NCBI RefSeq assembly: GCF_000204055.1
Contig: NW_006768804.1
Span: forward strand, 300,748 to 364,747
Direction: 5' to 3'
DNA: 64,000 nucleotides
DNA from: Melampsora larici-populina 98AG31
Lineage: Eukaryota; Basidiomycota; Pucciniomycetes; Pucciniales; Melampsoraceae
The notes below the pieces were generated by a model. It worked only from the letters and a program-made list of their open reading frames with translations, was not told where the DNA came from and made no database searches. Shown piece by piece: positions 11,987-22,917 of this stretch. The position numbers and the translations under genes were made by a program. Position 1 is the stretch's first letter. The number at the start of each line of letters is the position of its first letter.

Positions 11987-13558
11987 GAGACTGGTATGCG
12001 CGGCCATCGTGCGGAAATTAGCATTATACTCCACCAAATCCATAGTCCCCTGCTTGAACCTCTTCAAAGCATCGTTAGCCACTCTTGCAGAGTTTACGTC
12101 TCGAAAATTGTTGACCATAGCAGTGAGGAAACCTTGCATCGATGAAAGCTCGGGAATTACATACTCAAAGCTTTTTAAATCAGCGTATTCACTCCATTGA
12201 CCCAGAGCGTGCGCGTTAGTTGCTAATAGTCCGTTGAACCAACTGTGGGCAGCCGAATCAAAAGTGTTACCGCGGTTGTCGCGAGAGCGGAAATGGCGGG
12301 CAATCCAGTTGATACGGCGAGAGTCGTTAGCAAAACAGTCACCGAAATTACGCACAGCATTGCAGATGTCTTGCAAAAAATCACGCAAGTCAGATGGACG
12401 ACCAGAGAAAAAGATGTCGCGTGCCACCGGAGGCTCGGCAATAACATAGGTTGGTTCGATATGTTGCGCGGGAACAGCGTCGTAGCGAGGACCTGGCAAA
12501 GCATTGCGGACCGGAAAGGTTTGAGCAGGAGCGGGCGAAGGCGCTTGCGTGTGAACGACTGGGATTGGAACGGTTGGATTGAAACGTTGAGCGGGCGGTG
12601 TCGCAGTTGGCGTTGCCGCTGCAGTAGTATACCCAGCCTGATGAGGTGGAGTAGCTGGATGGAAACGCGTAGTGTTAGCCGGTGCTGCAGTGACACCTAC
12701 CGGTTCCTGGGACGGTTGATGATTTACGGCTGGTCGAACAGGATGAGGAACCTGCAAGTGGGAAAAAGGCTCTACAAAGCGCTGCTGAAACCCAGCAGGC
12801 ATGGGAAAACCAAGGTTTGGCTGGGGTCTGGTGTACATGGTAGGACCCATCCGAGCTCGATAAGGACCTTGAGTGGTCTGGGTAGGTGACAAAACCGAAA
12901 GCTGATCGAGACGACTGGTGATCTTGTCAATCTGTGAAGGGGCAACTAAGTTCCGGGTTAGTCGATCAATTGAACTCTCAAAGTGTTCCTCAATACGCCT
13001 TAAACAGGCCTCCAAATCATGCTGAGTGACCACACTAGAACCGATGCTGTTTTCGGAAACGCCTGATGTAGTATTGAATGAAGGACGCGGTTCGCGGAGA
13101 TTTCCAGGAGAGTTTCGAGGAGTCACATCAGACATTTGAACGTTACCGGATGGTGAGCCTCGAGCAGTCGTATTTGACCTTCCTTGATCGGAAGTAAGCT
13201 CTGAAGCTGACTCGGTGCTGTCGTTGCTCATGACTTAACTAGAATCAAAAGGTTTTTAAAACTGAAAAGAAAAATGTAAAGAATAAAACAAAAGAAAAAA
13301 TTTAAGAATGATGAGTTTGTATTTTCTATAGCCCCTAGGCCGCAATTTTTTTTTTTTTGATTTTCTTTCCAGAAAATGAGATGAATCTTTTAAAATAAAT
13401 GATGGATTGTTTACTGCTTTTGATAGCGACTTTTCGATCCTTGTCCAATCTTCTTTTGGTAAGGAGAATGAATACAACCCCTTGGTGTACTTGTTTATCG
13501 ATTTCAAATACTCGTGAATACGGAGTGAGAGAAAGAATGATGAAAGATTGAGTTTTAA

Positions 13559-13925
13559 TGTAGTGATCTAGCTTATGGTTTAAGAATCCAGAACTCCTTA
13601 GTAACTGAATCCGGAATCTCTCCTAAGATAATTCCTGTAAGCGTAACAATATTTCTTTACCCAAAGAATAGATGATGATGATCTAATGAAACAAGAAAAC
13701 TCGATAAAGAAAGAGAGAATCGAGCCAAAAGAGAAACAAACACTCTGTCTAAATACTAACAAAATATAAGATAACATAATCATAAAATGCGAAATATAAC
13801 CGTCATGACGTCATAACTTGAAATGAAATGCTGAGCTAAACAAAATAACACGTCCTGCGAGATATAAAAAGAGAAAAAGCGCATAACAACTGTTGCAACA
13901 TCTTCAAATCCTTCTATACATCACA
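13559..13925 (-). repeat. 5' LTR of the Ty3 element (367 bp)
   Basis: Same length and termini as the 3' LTR, one base different. In element orientation it runs TGTGATG to ACTACA and is followed by TTAAAACTCAATC rather than a TGG primer site. The leader to the gag ATG is about 330 bases. Confidence 0.95.
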
Positions 13926-14008
13926 AGACCGAGGCCAAAAGTATTTTTTTTCTCTTTCCCCGCCAAAAAAAGTATGTACGTGTGCATACTTTAAGTAAGC
14001 CACCCGCC
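13926..14008. repeat. Right part of the MITE interrupted by the Ty3 element
   Basis: Starts with the second AGACC and continues with TTCCCCGCC, an A-run, GTATGTACGTGTGCATAC. This is the complement-like arm of 5556-5589. Together with the left part it forms one palindromic repeat of the family seen intact at 49112-49272. Confidence 0.6.
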
Positions 14009-14309
14009 GGGATGTACCGCGGGGATCCCCGATTTGGCGGGTCTTAAAACGCTTTGCAGCCCTTGGAGTACTCCGGGGCTCGGGTCGCGAGCGACGGCGT
14101 GTGACTTTGTTGATTTTTATGGAATTCAGAAGCTAGAAGTTAGAACATGTCCGAGAAACTTCTGGATGTCACTTCTTGACACTTCTGGAGGCCACTCCTC
14201 AAATCTTGAGTACCCTTTAATGTGAAAAAGTTGTGACATGACCTGTGCAGTTGTTCAAATTTACAAAACTGACAGGCAATACTCCCCTGTGAATCGAGCG
14301 TAACACATA

Positions 14310-14398
14310 CAGTCAAACCGGAAAAGCTTGACCGATTTTGCCCGCAAAACTCGAGCAAATTGGCGGGGAATTGGTGGCAAGCTTTTCCGGTTTGACTG
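14310..14398. mobile_element. 89-bp palindromic MITE with TA target duplication
   Basis: Perfect 21-bp terminal inverted repeats starting CAGTCAAACCGGAAAAGC (14310-14330 and 14378-14398), flanked on both sides by TA (14308-14309, 14399-14400). TA duplication and a CAGT start are the pattern of Tc1/mariner-type elements. It is far too short to code for anything. Confidence 0.8.
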
Positions 14399-14400
14399 TA

Positions 14401-15091
14401 CACCAAAAAAGGCGAAAAAAGTGCCATTGATTCTTACAACGGCTCATGTAAATGTCTAGAAATGTCTGCTTGAACTCCCTAACTGGGCGGAGATATGTAA
14501 TTGATATCATGAAGGACAACATCTATGTATTTCAAATAAAAACCAGTCATTGACCATTCAAACAGACACCATCGATTTTACATGATCCAATAAACTCCCT
14601 GGTCTATGTCTCATTTGGTTCACCCCAATCATTCACCTTCTTTTATCTTCAACACTCTTACAGTTATTTCCAGACTCTGGGTTCACGTTTCTTCTTTTTT
14701 AAGGCGCTAAAAATTCTATCACACATTCGAGACACTTCCATTTACATACCATTCAAGCTGAGATAGAGAGCAGAGTTTTTCGATTATCACCGACATCCAT
14801 TGCGCTTATTGTCATTCATCACTCAATTTCTAACGGTGTTTGTAGGTGCATTCACATAGCCCCTTTGTATACACACTGATCAGCACAGGTGTTGAGTAGA
14901 GTCAAGTTGCTAACGAACTTCCTCGTACATTCTCATTCCCCTCATTATTTACCCAGGGTGTCTGCTATTAGGCAGTACTTCTGTCTGACTTATTCCAAGC
15001 CTCAGAAATAGCGCCAATTGTATTGCACTCATCTACATATTCCAGAATGCCGACTCAACTCTTTTTGTGCTTTTTGTCTTATATCAGAAAA
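14401..15091. other. Promoter region of the acetoacetate-decarboxylase-like gene
   Basis: No supported frame. Pyrimidine-rich stretches (CTTCTTTTATCTTC, TTCTTCTTTTTT near 14640-14700) and CA-rich words precede the gene. Nothing repetitive is visible. Confidence 0.35.
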
Positions 15092-16181
15092 ATGCACGAA
15101 ACTTTCAACATACGTCAAACCACGGAGCTCGTTGAACCTGAGCAAAAAACCGACCTCCGTATTCCCTTTCAGCTCGCTCCACCAAGTTGGCGACTTCGCG
15201 GTGAAGCATGGTGGCTTTTGCTCTCATTGTTTGGTAAACCAAAAGATGACGCTGCAGCTCCTAAACCTGGTCAATACCGATTTGGTCCGGGTCACTTCGA
15301 TCCTGTCGACCAGTCGTCTCGTGAATTCGCAAATACTCCTGGTGTCTTTCGAGGTGGAGCGGGCACGGTGCAAATTGTTCGATATTTTTCAAGTCCCGTT
15401 GGTCTGTTCCTCTTCTACCTTTATTCTTAAAAATCAATATAATTTAAAAGATATCATGGGCTTATATATTGGATATCCTCAGGTCCATATGACGAACTCA
15501 TGTACATTCCTGGAAATTTCAACGTACCAGAGGAACTTGGCGGAGGTTCCATGCCCCAGATCACCCGCATATATGTATCCTCGCTCCAATCGGTACTGAA
15601 TGGCAAGTAGCCAACTTGTGTAATTGACTTATCATGAGAATGTGGTTACTGATTTGATCTTCACGAACACAGGAAGAACCAATTGGAACACCCCCAAAAA
15701 TTTGGCACATTTTGACTTCATATCTGAGCCATCTGGTTCAGTGACTATCAAAGTTTATGCCCTCGAATCCTACACGTTCGCTAGTCCGAAAAATGGAGCA
15801 GATGCTTGCTTTCAACCAAACTTTGCCTCTATCCCATTCTTTTCAACTACCTTTCACTTCTTTGGTCCAGAAATGTTAAGGGTACCAATCAAAACCAATA
15901 TGTTGCCTATTTGTACCATACTTGCGCAGCCACCTCTTGAAGAAGGGGATGTGACGTTAGGTTGTGTGGGTACATCTACTTGGAAGAAATTTGGCGTTGA
16001 TGTTTCTGGTCGAGTTGGAATTCGTAAAGCTGAAGGAAGCTTAGTATCCTCGGATGGAGTCAAAAGATTTGCAGATGGCAAAGGGTTTCCGGATTTTGAA
16101 CCTTATCAAATCGGATTTCATTGGAAAGATGTGATAATCGATATAGGAATGCCCATAGTACTTTCAAAAATGAAAAGATAA
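15092..16181 (+). CDS. Acetoacetate-decarboxylase-like domain protein
   Basis: Three exons, 15092-15401, 15483-15602 and 15673-16181, give 312 residues. The first intron is GTCTGT..CAG; the second begins GCAAGT and ends CAG, a GC-AG intron that is needed to read SVLNGRTNWNTPKNLAHFDF across the junction. The order LAPPSWRLRGEAWW, VQIVRYFSSPVGPYDELMYI, PGNFNVPEE, ITRIYVSS and NWNTPKNLAHF matches the fungal acetoacetate-decarboxylase-like superfamily. The true substrate in fungi is unknown to me, and I cannot confirm the Schiff-base lysine of the bacterial enzyme. An in-frame ATG at 15047 could extend the N terminus; I chose 15092 because upstream codons look non-coding. No signal peptide from that start. 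Confidence 0.8.
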
Positions 16182-18203
16182 CAAGGCTCCATCCACGGGT
16201 ATGTGTTTGTGAACTTTATCGAATTGTTCTTCAAAGGTTATGTTTAAAGCCAGACTAAAATTATTTCTCTATAGAACCTTTGGATTATTCCCTCATCAAA
16301 GTATCATCAATGCCAATCATAATTTACCATTCATGTCTCATCACATTTCTCTTGATCTGTCAAATCACACAGGCCAAGTCAAAATCATGTCTAATATGCA
16401 AGTCTCTTTACACGAAGTCACAACTCAATTATCTTCCTTTCACTCTATTTCATTTTGTTTGTTTTCTGTCGTGTCATAAGTAATAAACACTTTCACAATA
16501 ATGGCATACATGCATACATCAATATTTCCTTTAATTCTAAAAGGCATCATGCATATACACATCAGTCACCATTGGATAGCAAATTATCTATTTTTTCTCT
16601 TCTCAAGTCTTGCTCAACTCAGGTGGTAGATTTTTTGTGGTGTAACACTATAATTTTTTCATAATTCTTCCCAAGTAATTAGTTGCATTCAAGAAATTGT
16701 GTACTTCTTGTCATTAGTATTTTGCATACAGATAACATTGATATCTGTTCTCTTGTGAACAATTTATATACACCAGAGAACATGCGGACATGCCCACAAC
16801 AGGTGAAATATTCTTGAACCTAATTACAAAATTGAAGACTGTATGATAAATATGACCAGTTTTTAACCTGTCCAAGGTTTTCAACCCTGTTATTCCCAAT
16901 TTTACTACAAGGCACAATGGGTCCTCAATATAAGTTTTGAATGCACATGCAAGGCTGAATTCTTGTGGTGTTGAGTGATTAGTTCATCTACTGTTGCCTG
17001 TGGCATTCAAGAATTCAATACCCAATAGATGTCAAAAAACATAGATGGAATGTTAACAATGCCAATTGTCGGCAAAACAAAAATCAATGAAAGTGAATTG
17101 TAAGACAACAAGATAGGAGAATGGAGGAATAGATAATAGGTGCAGAACAAGGATTTGAATTGAATTAATGGAAAGGTCTGATGAGCAAGAGTTACTGGGA
17201 TTTAGTTGATAGGCTAATGTGAAAGGAAGGAAAAACTCTTGCAATGGTAACATTTTTATAGTCTTTGAGTGACCATGTGAATGCACATATCAGACAGAGT
17301 TAGTGAAATGCCCCACAAAAGAGAAGCACAACCAATGTTGTCTCTGAAACTGCATCCAAAACAGAGCTTAAGTTGCCAAATTCAAAAGCAATAGTGAAAA
17401 GAAAATGAGCTAAATGAGTGAAATAGGAAACATGGGAGCAAACCACATAACTCTGGAAAAAAGAAAAAGGAAGAAACTAAGATTGCTCAACCTGAGGAAC
17501 AGACAACAGGGCTCCTGTGAGTAGCTTGGAACATTTTGTTTTTAAGATAGGCGCTGCAGGATTGGCATGCCTTTGTACATTCTAGATCTCCCGCTTGGGC
17601 ACACACAGCAATTATCACAAATGGAAGGCAATGTGCCCTTGCCTGTGTAGTTAAGACTGAGAATCACAGTAGACTACATTTGCTGAATAGTAGTAATATC
17701 TCAGCTTATGTCCAGAAGTACAAGCAAAAAATTAAGTTTTTATTCATACTATATGGCACTCTAGCCAAACATACACAGGATCAGCTGGCAAGGTTATTGA
17801 TACAAAAGCTAACAGAACACCTTTCCTTGTCAAACATTTTCAAAATGTCTAGTATATACCATAAGATGGAAAAGGAAGGGAAAATCTGATCAAATGTTCC
17901 TGTTTGATGTAATCAAAAAGGGCAAAGCTATCCTCACAATATAGAGTTGAGCATATATTCAAACAAATATACGTTCAAAGAAAATGTAGCTGCTGACACT
18001 CATATGACAACCTTTTAGTGATATATACCAGGGATTTGAGCTGACATAAGTTCAACATGTTACAAAAAAATGTATTTTTCTTTAGAGCTTTGTGATTCTT
18101 TGGAGTGTAAACCACACCCATTGATGCAGTTACTCATGGAGTACATTTTCTACTTTGATCCAAACAGATATAAGAAACTACGTAAGGTATGATGTACTCC
18201 TTA
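16182..18203. other. AT-rich intergenic stretch
   Basis: Only short frames without family resemblance. Several poly-A/T tracts and homonucleotide-rich patches; probably 3' flank plus decayed repeats. No terminal repeats could be paired here other than those of the next entry. Confidence 0.35.
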
Positions 18204-18348
18204 GGGCACATTCACTTAAGGAATTTCTGACCAGAAATCACTTTCTGTAAAGATTTTGATGCAAAAATGAAACATGCACCACCAAATAGATACTTTAAAT
18301 TTTTAAGAATGTGATTTCTCACCAGAAATTGCTTAAGTGAACGCGCCC
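18204..18348. mobile_element. 145-bp MITE, PIF/Harbinger-like ends
   Basis: Inverted ends GGGCACATTCACTTAAG and the complement of GGGCGCGTTCACTTAAG, continuing imperfectly through CAGAAATCAC for about 40 bp. Flanks are TTA on the left (18201-18203) and TAA on the right. The TWA flank and GGGC start fit PIF/Harbinger-type MITEs, but the duplication is not exact, so the class is tentative. Confidence 0.6.
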
Positions 18349-18351
18349 TAA

Positions 18352-19060
18352 GACTATATGTGTAGGGCCACGGTGAAGTCAGCTTTGAAGCCCTGTGATA
18401 TGAGGTGATAATCTGCCGGTTACAGTTTGTATGTCATGTCACCAAAATGTGTATTTGAATACATTTATTTGACGAGCTGTGAGGCTTTACCAGAATTAAA
18501 AATTCCATTGGGCACAATACTTCTTCTGGACTTTGCGAAACTCAAATAGTTGAGGAACCTATTGTCTCGGGGTCCCGTCGAAGCAAGAATGTTTTCAAAA
18601 AACTCAGACACTTTCAACGATATGTCAAAGATACATATAGGTAGGAAGCTTAAGACCTGAGGTCTAGAAATGGTCTTGAGGAATATGAATTGGTCAACAT
18701 ATCTCAATCTGATCAGTGCCTTTGCAAGACCTTTCTGGGTACCTCCATACCCTGCCGTATTTTCGTTTTTCAATGCATTCGTTCTGTTTTTTCAAGCAGA
18801 TCATAATTGTCGTCTTCTTAGAGAAATTGGATAGGGAGAAGATACAAATCACAAGAGCACTATGTCCGTTCAGTCTTTCTATAGGATAGCTCACTCAATC
18901 TATCTCTATCAATTGACCATTCTATTTATTTATCCCAAAGTCTTATCCAGATCATACACCTATTGCTTCATCTCAAGCTTTCAGACCCAATCTCTCACCC
19001 ATAACTCATCAGCCCGTTAATGAGATCCTTCCTTTCTCTTGCCCTTTTTTAATCATGAAA
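18352..19060. other. 3' flank of the glycosyltransferase gene
   Basis: A minus-strand frame near 18465-18773 has no family resemblance and is probably chance. Nothing else is supported. Confidence 0.3.
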
Positions 19061-21404
19061 TCAGAAGTGGTAATCAAAACTTCGATCATGGCGTACAATC
19101 CTAGGATCAAATGTCAAATTCTTAGTCGGTTCCCAAACCGGTTCAACATCTGGCCCTTCAATATCACCTGCACCATCCCACCCCCAACACCAAACTATTA
19201 CAAGACCAGGGGTTAGTCCTCCATCACGCAATTGATCAAAAATCATTACAAAATAATAAAACTTACCATAGTCAGGTTCAGGTTGCATCTCTAATGCTTC
19301 ACTTTCTTCTTGACGAAATAGTCGATCGTGAGGACCAAACCAAGATCGATCTTGTGGATCAGCCGTTGGATCATCTGGTGCACCACCTAATCTTGTATAA
19401 CCTCTGATGACCGTCAAGTTCTTTCGTTCAGGATGGATAATCTTCCAAACTTTCTGTGAACATCGGTTTTCACTCAAATTCAGTTTTGGGATGAAATACC
19501 AGGGAAATAAATCAACGGAGATATGATTTCAACATACGTTGTCATAGGCCAATTTGACCCTAGGTACCATCACAATTCTTCCATATCCAGCGTTCCAATA
19601 ATCGTTGCAAATCAAACTACATTCGGAAGCACTACATTCCCCTTCACTGAGTTTGGCCATACGGAATCGAACACGTGGATGAGCATAGAGAGGTGCAGGA
19701 TCTAAGATAGCGATTCCATTCCAGCAAGATTGAACTTGAATAGGTAAATGTCGCTCAAATCGATGTTGAGAAGGTGGATCTCGGAAAATTGACTCAAAGG
19801 GTGCATTTTCTAAAGCAGTTCCATTTATATCACGTGCTACCCAATCTGGAAAGATTCATTCAAATAATATCAAAATTAGTTCCGTCATTTTACATTTTGA
19901 TACAATCCTATGATTGATGAAAAAATATGGTTACATAAACAAAAAGATCCTTACTATCATAAAAGACGGGCTGTGCAATTTCATCGTGAAAGATATAGTC
20001 TGCACCACATGTGATACCGGCATTTTGCCTTCTGCTTTGCCAGATTAATTCGAGTAAATCGTCTGTACATGGCAAAACATCACTAGCAAACAAAACCAAC
20101 AGCGACGACATCAGTTTGAAGACTTTGACAAAGACAAACATTTCTGCAGATCAAGGAGAGATGGAAAGGCTGGAAAGGAGAAAGGAAGGATTTTAATTCA
20201 ACTCACTTCATAAAGATTACTGTATCAAACAATTCACCTTCTGAATCTCTTAATTCTTGTAAAGGAGCTAACGCAGCATTACGAACTTCAGCAAGATACT
20301 CAATCCGATGGTGAAAAGCTCCTCTAGTTCTCAGACTTGTCCTAATCACCACACGCATTCCTACTGATCGACTCAGTCCATCAAACAATCTTAGAAGGGC
20401 CTTGGTCTGATCCGAACTTCCATTCTCATAAACCGACACAAACACATTTTGAAATCCAAGAATAGCAGAAACCTTGAACATTGTTGAGAAAAGGTCCGGA
20501 ATCACATCGAAGGAGTTATACAGATTGATTGCAAAGAAGTATTTGTGACCAGTACCTTTTCGATGGACAGCTTTGTTACCTGGGTTAGAAGATGATGATT
20601 TGGAGCCAGGTTCTGAAATTTGAGATCGACGAGCTTTGAGCTTAAGCTTAGAATGACCTTTTGCGTCTGATATTCCTTCATACTCTCCTTCAGGTTGAGG
20701 TCGACCTGGAAGGATATGTTGTAATAGATGAAGTGGACTAGCAGGCTTATGACGAGGGTTGTAACCGATCAATGGTTCGTATCGTTCATAGACTTGCCGC
20801 CGATAAGCACGTTGAGCTTTCATTGTACAGGTACGAGTGTGATGTCCGGTAAGAGTGGAGAGAAGTTCAAAGACTCGAAGTCGTTGTTCGAGTGATGGGT
20901 TAGGTACAGAGAATTTAGGTGGAGCTGTCCTTGAATGTGTCCAAGTGGGTACACTTGTCCCACCACGCCATCTTGGAGCAGATTCTGACTAAAAGAACAC
21001 AAGGAAACAATCCAGTCCGAAAAAAAAACATGATTAAAGATCCCTTCACTGCAATTGAATTTCTTTGAGAAACTCAATTCTCTAAATGAAAACAATTGTC
21101 CAACAAGATCCAGTGAGACTATACTTACACCACCACCACTCAACATTGATGCACAAAACAAGCCCACCATTACCCCGACCATCAAACTAGCCAGAGCTGG
21201 CAATTTTGACTTGAGATAATTTAAAATGAAGGTTGAATTGAAAGTTTGATCGATAGGCATTCCACTTGAGTTAGTACGAACGTGACTTGGATAATTAGGT
21301 GCGTTAGATTGTCGTCTTCTTCTGACTGTCAGTGGAGTCTCTTCTGGAAATGGATTAGAGGATGATGACGAGCCGAATGCTGGAGAAGGTGGAGCTTGAG
21401 ACAT
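19061..21404 (-). CDS. Type II membrane glycosyltransferase, GT69 (CAP59/CMT1-like)
   Basis: Six exons (21129-21404, 20207-20988, 19955-20082, 19538-19845, 19267-19453, 19061-19167) join in frame into 595 residues with GT-AG introns throughout. The family includes cryptococcal CAP59 and the alpha-1,3-mannosyltransferase CMT1, Golgi enzymes of cell-surface glycan synthesis. A cytosolic Ser/Pro-rich tail with RRRR is followed by one signal-anchor helix (about residues 68-88, ALASLMVGVMVGLFCASML). The catalytic region has FVSVYENGSSDQTK, FMNDVLPCTDDLLELIW, YDNWVARDINGT, SCWNGIAILD and ECSLICNDYWNAGYGR, all expected for GT69. The start MSQAPPSP was chosen over an upstream in-frame ATG because the extra sequence is His/Phe-rich and unlike a host N terminus. 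Sugar donor cannot be told from sequence. Confidence 0.92.
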
Positions 21405-22680
21405 GATGAAATGAGAAAGTTTGAAAAGAAATGGTCGAGAAGTGTGAATGAGATGAGGATGAAAGTGAAAGTGATCGAAGTGAAACAAACTGTCTAAACC
21501 ATGTAAATTCAAAACACTGTAAAATAAAATGCAGTTTACTCACATCCTTGCCTCGCGACTCGCGAGAGATTTTAAACTTTGTACACATAACAAACACGCA
21601 GTCAGCCCTCGCAGGCTTGTCAAGTTTAGAGAGATCATAGATGTGATTAAATTTCTTCAGAACACTTCCCTTACTTTCCGCGAATCGGACCTACTTTCTT
21701 CGTGTTTTACACCAAGACTTTGACTGATTTGATGGCGAAAGAACCTTCAACGAAATGCAGAAAACCACCAAATTGGAGTTGCCAACCAAAGATGAGGCCA
21801 AGGCCCAAATCCAGCACCTGGAAGAAACCCATGGGGCCAGAGTGGTGCCGGCGGAGACCGCCCATAAAGAAACTGAGTGATAGCATTATTTAGCTGAAGT
21901 CTGAAGGTGTTGCAGTATTAGGTATGTATAACATAGATTTTTTATTACTTTGCAAGTGTCTTTTGTATCTCTCCTGTAGCATCTTTCTCAAATTTCTTCT
22001 CACATTCATTTTCTTTATGTTTTGTCAACTTTCTAATGTACAATTTTTTTGTTATTTCAATTTTTTTCAATTAAACATGCTTTTGTTCCATTGCACTGTG
22101 AGCCTGCATGCAAAAGTCAATTATGTCAATTGGGTGTGTAGTTGTAGGAAAGATGAATCAAAATGACTCTAATTCCTGTTGTGCAGAGCATGCTTCTAGA
22201 TTTGATAAGGATTACAACCAGAAACAAATGTTTTTGGTTGGTTGTTGGATCAATTGAATTGAATTGAATGATTCACTTGAAATGATTAAAATGATTAAAA
22301 TGACTTGAATTCAAAAAAAGCCCTGGTAATGTTAATGTGAGGAACTATGTGGTAATTCAATGATTCAATTGATGATGTCTTGGCCAGTTGTTTAATGACC
22401 TGGAGTTTGGGATGGAAAAAATGTTTCAGTGAGTTGAGTCACACCAGTTTTGAGTTGTTCATTTGGATTTCAATGATCAGTGGTAAGATGAACATTTGCC
22501 ACATCCAAAAAGAAGCTTATCAACAAGAAAAACTCCCGTTTTGTGGTTTTCCAAAACAACCTTTTAAAATCCTTTTGGGGTGTTTTCTACTTTGAACAAC
22601 TACAGTTAAAAATTGTGCAGCCACTATGGAACACCTCATCCATTACATTATCTAAGTGTTACCATTGCTTTGCCATCAAA
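21405..22680. other. Intergenic, AT-rich, with one short coding-like relic
   Basis: At 21755-21880 the plus strand reads a short helix-forming segment (LPTKDEAKAQIQHLEETHGA) that ends in stops. It looks like a decayed exon or transposon gag piece, but has no partner. Around 22255-22300 there is a GAATT/AATGA-rich simple stretch. Confidence 0.3.
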
Positions 22681-22917
22681 TCATCAGTCATATGCCCTTT
22701 GCAAATCCCCCCTCCTATTTCTCCTCCTCCCCCCCCAACAGGAATGAGCATCAGCAAGGCTTCAATGGGAAGCTCAATGGTTGCAGCAAAATTTCAACAA
22801 GGCTTATACAACTTTATTGGCTATCTGGTTACTAAACACAAAGGCAAAGCATCTCCATTACAAATATGGGAATGGCAAACATCAACAGAATTATCAAACT
22901 CAGAACAAAGGTTCAAT

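Larger units (their letters stand above)
5990..13231 (-). pseudogene. Ty3 gag-pol polyprotein gene, broken
   Basis: The frame opens at ATG 13231 (MSNDSTESASEL) with a gag rich in Pro/Thr/Gln, then a degenerate CCHC knuckle (LCFNCLGPKC) near 9980. The protease motif reads VDTEAMES at 9500-9530, with Glu where the family has Gly after DT. RT has FVYLDDILIFSKD; RNase H has VDSSAYAFSAIL and FSDHANLRYF; integrase has the HHCC zinc site (YHARPLSGHWG, CHSCQQ) and D, D, E (TIGVDF, VSDRGS, VERLNAVLEDY); the C terminus is a chromodomain (VEVILDHRLTHSGHEYLL). Breaks: in-frame TGA at 10140-10142, 10002-10004 and 7361-7363; a 94-bp duplication shifting frame at 7554-7741; and a nested transposon at 10343-11986. 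Without these breaks gag and pol lie in one continuous frame. Confidence 0.92.
5590..13925 (-). mobile_element. Ty3/gypsy LTR retrotransposon, chromovirus type, defective
   Basis: A full-length element on the minus strand: 5' LTR 13559-13925, gag-pol 13231 to 5990, 3' LTR 5590-5956. It is flanked by the 5-bp duplication AGACC (5585-5589 and 13926-13930). Order of domains is gag, zinc knuckle, protease, reverse transcriptase, RNase H, integrase, C-terminal chromodomain, which defines Ty3 chromoviruses. Gag and pol are in one frame. It is 8336 bp long, including a nested 1.6-kb insertion. The sequence after the 5' LTR does not start with TGG, so no ordinary tRNA primer site is visible. Confidence 0.95.

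Noticed and set aside
12223..12889. Frames on both strands overlapping gag (157 and 214 residues)
   Set aside because: They are shadows of gag in other phases; the gag frame has the expected composition and domain order.
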